DNA of 64,000 nucleotides from Pseudomonas mosselii (GTDB lineage: Bacteria > Pseudomonadota > Gammaproteobacteria > Pseudomonadales > Pseudomonadaceae): NCBI RefSeq assembly GCF_005796105.1, contig NZ_VAUO01000004.1, positions 62,001 to 126,000 of the forward strand. The letters run 5' to 3'. Positions 1 through 6,333 of the stretch are shown here, piece by piece (positions within the stretch are counted from its first letter, which is position 1; every line of letters starts with the position of its first letter). Made by a program: the position numbers and the translations under genes. The notes below the pieces were generated by a model. It was not told the origin of the DNA and did no database searches. It saw nothing but the letters and a program-made list of their open reading frames with translations.

Positions 1-131
1 CCCTGCGCCTGACCGTGGACAACGTTTTCGACAAGCGCTACTGGCGCGACGTGGGGGATTACCTGGGGGACAACTACCTATTCCAGGGCGCGCCGCGGAC
101 GGCGAGGTTGTCGGCTTCGGTCAATTTCTAA
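1..131 (+). CDS. TonB-dependent outer-membrane receptor, C-terminal end (partial)
   Basis: Only the last 42 residues are in the window; the reading frame starts at base 3 and ends with taa at 129-131. The tail reads DNVFDKRYW, followed by a final beta strand ending in VNF. This is the usual C-terminus of TonB-dependent siderophore or substrate receptors: a conserved N-x-FDK-x-Y element near the last strands and a terminal aromatic residue recognised by the BAM machinery. It would form the last two strands of a 22-strand outer-membrane barrel. The ligand cannot be inferred from this fragment. A strong hairpin terminator follows at 201-234. Confidence 0.85.
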   Translation, partial: LRLTVDNVFDKRYWRDVGDYLGDNYLFQGAPRTARLSASVNF

Positions 132-200
132 TCGCCAGCGCGGAGCACGTCGACACCCCGACGTGCTCCGCGAACGCCGCCTGCATGACAGCTGAAAACA

Positions 201-234
201 AAAAGCCCCCGAACCTTTCGATTCGGGGGCTTTT
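201..234. terminator. Bidirectional rho-independent terminator
   Basis: Two perfect 13-base arms (201-213 and 222-234) flank an 8-base loop. The outer bases are A4 on one side and T4 on the other, so the GC-rich stem is followed by a U run on either strand. It lies between the convergent receptor gene (+) and tRNA-Ser (-) and can end both transcripts. Confidence 0.9.
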
Positions 235-243
235 CGTAGAATG

Positions 244-333
244 TGGCGGTGAAGAAGGGATTTGAACCCTTGATACGATTTCTCGTATACACACTTTCCA
301 GGCGTGCTCCTTCGACCACTCGGACACTTCACC
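244..333 (-). tRNA. tRNA-Ser (anticodon GGA)
   Basis: On the minus strand a 7-bp acceptor stem (GGTGAAG pairing with CTTCACC) encloses a class II tRNA with a long variable arm. The anticodon stem CACGC/GTGTG holds the loop CTGGAAA, giving anticodon GGA, which reads UCC/UCU serine codons. The T arm contains GGTTCAAATCC. The 3' CCA is encoded (tgg at 244-246 on the plus strand). Length is 90 nt including CCA. A good sigma-70 promoter lies 40-65 bases upstream. Confidence 0.97.
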
Positions 334-370
334 GTTTCTCTTCAAGCTATTCAGCCTGTCGAGGCGCGCT

Positions 371-399
371 AATTTAGTCGAAGAGGTTTGCCTTGGCAA
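371..399 (-). promoter_or_regulatory. Sigma-70 promoter of tRNA-Ser
   Basis: Read on the minus strand, a -35 box TTGCCA (plus 394-399) and a -10 box TAAATT (plus 371-376) are separated by exactly 17 bases. A GC-rich discriminator (agcgcgcc) follows, as is usual for stringently controlled stable-RNA promoters. The predicted start is about 30 bases before the mature tRNA 5' end. Confidence 0.75.
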
Positions 400-539
400 G
401 TATTTTTTTCAGAATTTTCATGCGCTTAAGCCAATCCAGGAAAAGCCCGTAGGAATCAGGGCAATGCTGCCATTGTCGCCTGCGCTTTTACCGCGCGCCA
501 AGCGCGCGCCCCGCTGCAGCGCGGGCTCAAGGGCGATGG

Positions 540-555
540 CTGACCGACCAGTCAG
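540..555. promoter_or_regulatory. Possible TetR-type operator upstream of the enoyl-CoA hydratase gene
   Basis: CTGAC-N6-GTCAG is a perfect palindrome within ctgaccgaccagtcag, 68 bases before the start codon at 623. TetR-family operators often have TGAC...GTCA half-sites, and fatty-acid catabolism genes are often controlled by TetR repressors. No regulator gene is adjacent. The rest of 334-622 shows no credible gene. Confidence 0.4.
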
Positions 556-622
556 TCTTGCTGCTTTACCTGACCGGTGGTGCTGGGTAACGTCGTGGCC
601 ACGCCACCTAAAGGACTCTGCC

Positions 623-1312
623 ATGAGCGAGCTGATTACCTACCACGCCGAAGACGGCATCGCCACACTGACCCTGAACAACGGCAAGGTCAACGCCATC
701 TCACCGGATGTCATCCAGGCGTTCAATGCTGCACTCGACCGCGCGCTGCAAGACCGCGCGGTGGTAATCATCACCGGCCAACCCGGCATCCTCTCCGGTG
801 GCTACGACCTCAAGGTGATGACCGCCGGTCCCACGGAAGCGGTCAGTCTGGTCACCGCTGGCTCCACCCTCGCCCGCCGCCTGCTCTCGCATCCCTTCCC
901 GGTGATCGTCGCCTGTCCGGGCAATGCCGTAGCCAAAGGGGCATTTTTGCTGCTGTCTGGCGACTACCGTATTGGCGTCGAAGGCCCTTTCAAGATCTGT
1001 CTGAACGAGGTGCAGATCGGCATGACCATGCACCACGCAGGTATCGAACTGGCCCGCGACCGCCTCGGGCGGGCGGCGTTCCAGCGCTCGGTGAACAACG
1101 CCGAGGTGTTCGACCCACAGGGCGCGTTGGCTGCCGGCTTCCTCGACAAGGTGGTGCCCGTCGAGCAATTGCAGGCCGCCGCGCTGGCCGCTGCCGCTGA
1201 ACTGAAAAAACTGAACATGCTGGCGCACAAGAACACCAAGCTCAAAGTGCGCAAGGCCCTGCTCGAAGCACTGGACGAGGCGATCCTCGCCGACCAGAAC
1301 TACCTGGGCTGA
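623..1312 (+). CDS. Crotonase / enoyl-CoA hydratase family protein
   Basis: A 229-residue protein of the crotonase superfamily, which acts on acyl-CoA thioesters by stabilising an enolate in an oxyanion hole. The N-terminal beta strand pattern (IATLTLNNGKVNAI) and the first oxyanion-hole segment (GILSGGYDL, about residues 56-64) are visible. The family's catalytic Glu positions are not obvious, so the exact reaction (hydratase, isomerase or hydrolase) is open. An upstream in-frame codon at 464 exists, but ATG 623 has an AAAGGA ribosome site and starts at the family's normal N-terminus. It is somewhat shorter than canonical 257-260-residue hydratases. It appears to be a single-gene unit, with a palindrome upstream that may be an operator. 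Confidence 0.85.
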   Translation: MSELITYHAEDGIATLTLNNGKVNAISPDVIQAFNAALDRALQDRAVVIITGQPGILSGGYDLKVMTAGPTEAVSLVTAGSTLARRLLSHPFPVIVACPGNAVAKGAFLLLSGDYRIGVEGPFKICLNEVQIGMTMHHAGIELARDRLGRAAFQRSVNNAEVFDPQGALAAGFLDKVVPVEQLQAAALAAAAELKKLNMLAHKNTKLKVRKALLEALDEAILADQNYLG

Positions 1313-1393
1313 ACCCAGCACCGCGACACCCGGCTCACACGCAGGTTTGCCGCGCACAGTGCACAGTCGTACACTTCGCCGCGACTGTCTGGT

Positions 1394-2125
1394 GTGAGTC
1401 GTATCATGCTTTATATGTTCCGCATGCTCCTGCTGGCGCTGCACTTTCTTCTGGTGGGCGTGGTGGGCCTGTTGATCGGCCTGCTACGGCCTTTCAACCC
1501 CGACAACAGCCGCCTGTTCGCCCACCTCTACAGCGTGCCCGCCGCCTGGATCATGCGCATCAGGGTGAAAGCCGAAGTCGGCCCGCTGTGGGACCAGCCG
1601 CCCGGCTGTGTGATCATCGCCAACCATCAATCGAACTTCGATCTGTTCATCCTCGGCCAGGTCGTTCCACCGCGCACGGTGGCCATCGGCAAGAAGAGCC
1701 TGGGCTGGATTCCGTTGTTCGGCCAGTTGTTCTGGCTGGGTGGCAACGTACTGGTGGACCGCGGCAATGCCTATCAGGCGCGCCGTGCCATGCAGGCCAC
1801 GACCCGCACGCTGCGCAGCGGCACCTCGATCTGGATTTTCCCCGAAGGCACGCGCAACCCCGGTGAGCAACTGCTGGGTTTCAAGAAAGGCGCATTCCAC
1901 ATGGCCGTCGAGGCTGGCGTGCCAATCGTACCGGTATGCGTGAGCCGCTATTCGCAACGCCTGGGCCTGAACCGCTGGCGCAAGCGCACGGTGATCGTCC
2001 GCTCTCTGGCCCCAATCGCCACCACTGGGCTGACCCAGCAGGACCTGCCGGCACTGATCGAGCAGTGCCGTACGCAAATGCAGCACTGCATCGACCACAT
2101 GGAAGCTGAGCTGGACGAGGCGTGA
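1394..2125 (+). CDS. plsC: 1-acyl-sn-glycerol-3-phosphate acyltransferase (PlsC family)
   Basis: Transfers an acyl group to lysophosphatidic acid to make phosphatidic acid at the inner membrane. A hydrophobic N-terminal segment (about residues 5-32) is followed by the catalytic HX4D box (H78 to D83 in NHQSNFD) and the FPEGTR acceptor-binding motif (149-154), in the usual order. Length (243) is normal. The start is GTG at 1394 or ATG at 1406; neither has a strong Shine-Dalgarno site, so the first four residues are uncertain. Pseudomonads carry several PlsC paralogues, and this may not be the housekeeping one. Confidence 0.9.
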   Translation: MSRIMLYMFRMLLLALHFLLVGVVGLLIGLLRPFNPDNSRLFAHLYSVPAAWIMRIRVKAEVGPLWDQPPGCVIIANHQSNFDLFILGQVVPPRTVAIGKKSLGWIPLFGQLFWLGGNVLVDRGNAYQARRAMQATTRTLRSGTSIWIFPEGTRNPGEQLLGFKKGAFHMAVEAGVPIVPVCVSRYSQRLGLNRWRKRTVIVRSLAPIATTGLTQQDLPALIEQCRTQMQHCIDHMEAELDEA

Positions 2126-2234
2126 GCGCAGCCCTCGGGCTCGACGACCGGATAAATCTTCATCCTGCCTGGTTGCTCCCTGTCGCCACTGGGCCCAAGC
2201 TGTCTGACGTGTTCAACCGGATAAGCGGACAGTC

Positions 2235-3206
2235 ATGGGTCGAGTCGTCGCAGCGGCGGTGTACAGCGCCGGTCGCAAGGTCACCAATATCAGCATCGAC
2301 GAGGGCGCAGAATGGGCACGCAAGCCCGGACACTTCGTATGGATCGGCCTGGAAGCGCCCAACGCCGAGGAACTGGCCAACTTGCAGCGCCAGTTCGGCC
2401 TGCATGAACTGGCCATCGAAGACGCCCTCGAAAAACACAGCCGCCCCAAGCTCGAAACCTTCGGCGACGCGTTGTTCATCGTCACCTATTCACCGGTTCG
2501 CCATGAGGGCCGGCTGGAGTTCATCGAAACCCATATTTTCGCGGGCAACGGTTACATCATCACGTGTCGCAACGGGCACTCCAAATCCTACGCCCTGGTG
2601 CGCCAGCGTTGCGAAGCGCGCCCGCTGCTGCTGGAGCACGGCGAAGACTTCGTGTTGTACGCCCTGCTCGACTTCGTGACAGAGAACTACCAACCGGTCA
2701 GCGAAGCGATCCATGGGGAAATCGAGACGCTGGAGCAAAGCGTGCTCAGCAACTCATTGCGTGAAGAGGATATCCAGCGTCTGCACAGCCTGCGTCGCGA
2801 CACCCTGCGTCTGCGCCGCTACGTGGCGCCGATGGTGGAAATCAGCGAGGAATTGCAGCGCTTGAGCTTTCCGTTCATCGACAAGAACATGCGCCCCTAT
2901 TTTCGCGATGTGCAGATCCACGTGACGCGGCAGATGGAAGACCTCGCCGGGATCCGTGATATCGCCAGCCAGACCATCGAAATCGGCATGCTGCTGGAGT
3001 CGTCGCGCCAGAGCATCACCCAACGCAAGTTCGCCGCCTGGGCGGCGATACTGGCGTTTCCCACGGCGATTGCCGGGATCTACGGGATGAATTTCCAGAA
3101 CATGCCGGAGCTGGGCTGGCACTACGGGTATTTTGCAGTGCTGGGCGTGATCGGGTTGGGGTGCACGGGGCTCTACGCGAGCTTCAAGCGTTCGGGTTGG
3201 CTATAA
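2235..3206 (+). CDS. CorA/ZntB-type divalent cation transporter
   Basis: A 323-residue member of the 2-TM-GxN family, which forms pentameric inner-membrane channels for Mg2+, Co2+ or Zn2+. A long soluble N-terminal domain rich in charged helices is followed by two C-terminal transmembrane helices. The signature GMN tripeptide (284-286, in YGMNF) closes TM1. The loop after GMN (QNMPELGW) resembles the CorA MPEL loop, which favours Mg2+/Co2+ transport over ZntB-type export. ATG 2235 is used; the gap from the acyltransferase stop is 109 bases, so co-transcription is possible but not shown. Confidence 0.9.
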   Translation: MGRVVAAAVYSAGRKVTNISIDEGAEWARKPGHFVWIGLEAPNAEELANLQRQFGLHELAIEDALEKHSRPKLETFGDALFIVTYSPVRHEGRLEFIETHIFAGNGYIITCRNGHSKSYALVRQRCEARPLLLEHGEDFVLYALLDFVTENYQPVSEAIHGEIETLEQSVLSNSLREEDIQRLHSLRRDTLRLRRYVAPMVEISEELQRLSFPFIDKNMRPYFRDVQIHVTRQMEDLAGIRDIASQTIEIGMLLESSRQSITQRKFAAWAAILAFPTAIAGIYGMNFQNMPELGWHYGYFAVLGVIGLGCTGLYASFKRSGWL

Positions 3207-3248
3207 ACGCTCGAATCAAGCGCTGCGCCTGAACGGCCTTAGGCTTGA

Positions 3249-3983
3249 TCAAACAACGTTGCCGCTGGCCTTGGCCGGCTGCTGAATGAACCTGAGCATC
3301 CACTCGCCGACCAAATCGCCTTGGTGCTCGCTGGCCAGGCTCGCCACGGCCTTCTGGTAAACGTCCTCGCCCAGAGACGCCTGGCGGGCATCGAGCAGCG
3401 CGCGCGAGTAGTCGTGGACGAACTCCGGGTGCCCCTGGAAACACAACACCTGATCACGGATATGGTAGGCGGCGTTCGGGCAGAAGTCGCTCGAAGCAAT
3501 CACCGTCGCCCCCTCGGGCAATGCCGTCACCTGATCCTGGTGGCTGATCAGCAGGGTCAGTTCGCTGACCTGCGGGTCCATCCACGGCGCATGCGCAGCC
3601 AGGCTATAGCGATGGATGCCCACGCCCCAGCCCTTGTCGGCCCGCTCGGCCTTGCCACCCAGGGTGAGCGCCAGCAACTGGTGGCCAAAACACACGCCCA
3701 GCAGTTTCTCGCCGCGCTCATAGAGCTTGAGCAGATAGGCCTTGAGGGTTTGGATCCAGGCATCGGTGCCGAAGGAGTCGGCCTTGCTGCCGGTCACCAA
3801 GTAGGCATCGAAACGCTCGGTGTCTGCGGGGTAGTCGCCGTTCATCACGTTGTACACGCAAAACTCGGCGGCGACCGGCTGACGCGAAAACAGCTGCTCG
3901 AACATCCTGCCGTAGCCCTGGTACTGCGCAACCAGTTCCGGTCGCAGGACATCGGTTTCAAGGATGCAGATGCGTAACGACAT
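3249..3983 (-). CDS. Class I glutamine amidotransferase-like protein
   Basis: A stand-alone GATase1 domain of 244 residues. The nucleophile elbow GVCFGHQ carries C98, and the His-x-Glu of the triad is at H185 and E187 (GHPEF). Such proteins resemble the GuaA glutaminase domain but lack a synthase domain, and are usually annotated as amidotransferase or gamma-glutamyl hydrolase-like. No synthase partner lies next to it, so the acceptor or substrate is unknown. The start at ATG 3983 agrees with the family N-terminus (a beta strand reading RICILETD). Confidence 0.85.
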   Translation of the reverse strand: MSLRICILETDVLRPELVAQYQGYGRMFEQLFSRQPVAAEFCVYNVMNGDYPADTERFDAYLVTGSKADSFGTDAWIQTLKAYLLKLYERGEKLLGVCFGHQLLALTLGGKAERADKGWGVGIHRYSLAAHAPWMDPQVSELTLLISHQDQVTALPEGATVIASSDFCPNAAYHIRDQVLCFQGHPEFVHDYSRALLDARQASLGEDVYQKAVASLASEHQGDLVGEWMLRFIQQPAKASGNVV

Positions 3984-4349
3984 AGGGATAGTCCTGAACG
4001 ACGTGGTGGGGATTTTTCGCTAAAGACTGACGCGAAAGCCCCGTACAAGCAAGTAGGATGTCCAGACGAACGGTAGGCCCTGTAACCCTTGGTAACTCCC
4101 TTCGCGCACTCGTCTAGCGAGAGCATGACAGCCAGGTGGCCAATGGCCTTGAAACCGCAGGAAATCAGATCGGTCACGGTTAGAACAAAGCGTTCTGAAA
4201 CAAGGACGTCGCGCGCCCTACCTTTGGTTGTATACCCATCAATATGCGGTATGGAGGTACGGCACTGCATCACGCCGCTGTGATCGACCCGACGCCACGC
4301 AAGGAAGCCTAGGGTTTTTCAGGAATAACAACAATGAAGGCGGTCCGCC
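3984..4349. other. Non-coding stretch: divergent promoter region and long leader
   Basis: No credible gene is present in these 366 bases. The part from about 4200 on (ggttgtatacccatcaatat onward) reads like a transcribed leader with scattered GGA trinucleotides before the small ORF at 4350. I see no clear terminator or hairpin. The left part must hold the promoter of the amidotransferase gene. Confidence 0.4.
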
Positions 4350-4445
4350 ATGTTCAGACAATCAAAAGTACGCCAAGCCGGGCTCATACTCTTCGCCACG
4401 ACGCTGCTGCTGATTTTGCCGAATCTTTCTCGGCTCTTTGGCTGA
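4350..4445 (+). CDS. 31-residue single-pass membrane peptide
   Basis: A complete small ORF starting at ATG 4350 and ending with tga at 4443-4445. A GAAGG ribosome site lies 9 bases upstream. The peptide has a basic N-terminus (MFRQSKVRQAG), then a hydrophobic stretch (about residues 12-24, LILFATTLLLILP), then a short polar tail NLSRLFG. That fits a single transmembrane helix with a positive-inside N-terminus. Function is unknown. It lies 66 bases before the cytochrome gene on the same strand, so an operon or a regulatory leader-peptide role is possible. Codon use looks like that of neighbouring genes. Confidence 0.55.
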   Translation: MFRQSKVRQAGLILFATTLLLILPNLSRLFG

Positions 4446-4511
4446 CAGTGCCTGTGGTCTTTTCCCACGATGCGCAGGTAATCTTCTGACCTTGATGGTT
4501 GGAGATTGCCT

Positions 4512-5315
4512 ATGCGTCTGCTGTTCGCCCTGCTCTGCCTGCTGCCTGCGCTGCCGTCGGCGGCCGCATCACTGAACCTGCAAATCGGTGATCAGCCGCG
4601 CACCTGGCACACCGAACAGCTGCTAACGCACCCGCAGGCACGTGACATCACCATCGAACAGGACGTGGCCTACAAGCGCACCCTGCACTACCGCGCCGTA
4701 CCCCTGGCCGCGCTGCTCGAAGGGGTAAGCGCGGACGATCACCTGCAGGCCGTGGCATTGGACGGGTTCGCCGCCGAGATGCCAGCCGGGCCACTGTTGC
4801 AGGCAGGACCGGCACGCGCATGGCTGGCCATCGAGGACCCGGCGCAGCCCTGGCCGCCACTGGCCGCAGGTAAGCCCAGCGCCGGGCCGTTCTACCTGGT
4901 GTGGACCGCGCCACAGGCCAGCCACATCCGCCCGGAACAGTGGCCCTACCAGATTGCCTCGATTCGCCGCCTGCCCCCGGTAGCGGCACGCTTTCCCGCC
5001 CTGTTACCGGACCCGACCCTGGCCAAGGACAACGCCATCCGCCAGGGCTTTGCCCTGTTCCAGCAGAACTGCCTGGCGTGCCATCGCCTCAACGGCAGCG
5101 GTGATGCGCAGTTCGGCCCCGACTTGAACCTGCCACACAACCCTACCGAATACTTCCAGCCAGCCTACCTGCGCCAGTACATCCGCGATCCACAGAGCCT
5201 GCGGCACTGGCCGCAGGCGAGGATGCCGGGATTCCCGGTGCAGGTCCTGAGCGATCCGGAGCTTGATGCGTTGTTGGCCTACCTGAAGCACATGGCAGGG
5301 CGCAAGGCGCAATGA
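4512..5315 (+). CDS. Periplasmic c-type cytochrome with an N-terminal oxidoreductase-like domain
   Basis: A 267-residue exported protein. The signal peptide (about 1-19, ending SAAA) is followed by a region of about 130 residues (20-155) resembling the small beta-rich domain of molybdopterin oxidoreductases, then a class I cytochrome c domain with one heme site CLACH (187-191). M238 in ARMPGF is the probable sixth iron ligand. It should carry electrons in the periplasm; the partner is unknown. ATG 4512 is preferred over the in-frame TTG at 4506 because the GGAGA ribosome site (4501-4505) is correctly spaced from it. Confidence 0.85.
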   Translation: MRLLFALLCLLPALPSAAASLNLQIGDQPRTWHTEQLLTHPQARDITIEQDVAYKRTLHYRAVPLAALLEGVSADDHLQAVALDGFAAEMPAGPLLQAGPARAWLAIEDPAQPWPPLAAGKPSAGPFYLVWTAPQASHIRPEQWPYQIASIRRLPPVAARFPALLPDPTLAKDNAIRQGFALFQQNCLACHRLNGSGDAQFGPDLNLPHNPTEYFQPAYLRQYIRDPQSLRHWPQARMPGFPVQVLSDPELDALLAYLKHMAGRKAQ

Positions 5316-5318
5316 TCG

Positions 5319-5651
5319 CTAGGCGATCTGCCGCTCCTGCCTGACGCCCCAGCCTTCCACCTCGCCGCCACAGGGCGAGACGACCCGCTCGAACGACGCT
5401 TCGAACGCGCCGATGCCCCGGTAGGTGGCGTACATCACCTTGCTCAGCTCCAAGTGCCAGGCGCCATCGTCGCGCTCGCTCACCTGGGCATTGATGGACT
5501 CGCCGCGAAATTGCCCAGCCGCACGACGGGCGCCAGCCTCGTCAGGGAACACCGCATAGAACTCGATGGGGTGGATTTGCGTGAAGTCGAAACCGCCAGC
5601 TTTCATCTGGCGAAGGACACTGCTGCTGATGTCATCGTTCTGGCTGCTCAT
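5319..5651 (-). CDS. rraB: Ribonuclease E inhibitor RraB family protein
   Basis: A 110-residue acidic protein like E. coli RraB, which binds RNase E and modulates mRNA decay. Family features are the N-terminal helix with DDISSSVLRQMKAGGFD and the segment HPIEFYAVFPDE. The reading frame is open far upstream, but ATG 5651 has a perfect AGGAGGAC ribosome site, which fixes the start. The C-terminus (GWGVRQERQ) is also family-like. It converges on the cytochrome gene with 3 bases between stops, and no obvious terminator separates them. Confidence 0.85.
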   Translation of the reverse strand: MSSQNDDISSSVLRQMKAGGFDFTQIHPIEFYAVFPDEAGARRAAGQFRGESINAQVSERDDGAWHLELSKVMYATYRGIGAFEASFERVVSPCGGEVEGWGVRQERQIA

Positions 5652-5830
5652 GAAACGTCCTCCTGAAATGCAATGGATAGACTTTCCGTGCACACGACAC
5701 ACCCGTCCGGCACGCACAGGCGCAGGGCGGTTCGAGCTGATGCAAGACGCGAATGAAAGCGGCGCAGGTCCGCAGAGTAGACCGGCGCCAGATACCAGCT
5801 TAGTGCCTGCGCAGGCACCTTGCCAGAAGC

Positions 5831-6067
5831 TCAGCACACCTCGCGGATCGCGCTGATCACCACGCCGTTCTGTTCCTTGAGCCAGCGCGCGGTGGGGGAA
5901 TGGCTACGCCCCTGGAAGTCGTTGAGGTCCAGCTCATCCATGACCGGGAACAGATGCGAACGAATGGCCCGCGCCGCGTCCTCCTCACTGGGGCACTGCT
6001 CGGCGGTGAGCAGCAGCGACGACGGTTCGCCCTTCTGGTCGGCAAAGATGACTTCCCACTCTTTCAT
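5831..6067 (-). CDS. Small conserved hypothetical protein
   Basis: A 78-residue soluble, acidic protein with no signal peptide or membrane segment. I do not recognise a named family. It begins with a strand-like stretch (MKEWEVIFADQKGE), then a helix containing EEDAARAIRSHLFPVMDELDLNDF. ATG 6067 is preceded by GAGGGTTGA. It is 179 bases upstream of rraB on the same strand, so the two may share a transcript. Confidence 0.65.
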   Translation of the reverse strand: MKEWEVIFADQKGEPSSLLLTAEQCPSEEDAARAIRSHLFPVMDELDLNDFQGRSHSPTARWLKEQNGVVISAIREVC

Positions 6068-6161
6068 CGATCAACCCTCGCTCGCAACGCAATGGTGAGT
6101 GACATCCGTAATAGCTGACCGCCACGCACCCGCATTGTTCAGCAGCGCCCACCTGCGAACG

Positions 6162-6195
6162 AAAAAAAGCCCCGTGTCCACCCTGGACTGGGCTG
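6162..6195 (-). terminator. Rho-independent terminator after the LTA-synthase-like gene
   Basis: Read on the minus strand, an interrupted stem pairs agccc with gggct (outer) and gtcca with tggac (inner), followed at once by seven T. It lies 138 bases beyond the stop of the gene ending at 6334. Confidence 0.6.
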
Positions 6196-6217
6196 CTACG
6201 CAGTCCGTATACGACAC

Positions 6218-6287
6218 AAGGCCGCGCCTGCAATGACCGCGCAAGCCCAGTTCGAGCGGGCACAGCGGTCATTGCAGGGGCGGCCTT
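6218..6287. repeat. Near-perfect 23-bp inverted repeat
   Basis: Arms at 6218-6240 and 6265-6287 (aaggccgcgcctgcaatgac... and its complement) differ at one base and enclose a 24-base loop. The repeat lies in the 3' region of the LTA-synthase-like gene, ahead of its T-run terminator. It may protect the 3' end of the mRNA or be an intergenic REP-like element; it lacks the canonical REP core seen at 18710. Confidence 0.6.
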
Positions 6288-6333
6288 GTAACGCGAATGG
6301 GCCGCACAGCGGCCCCTGGCGATCTGGAACGGG

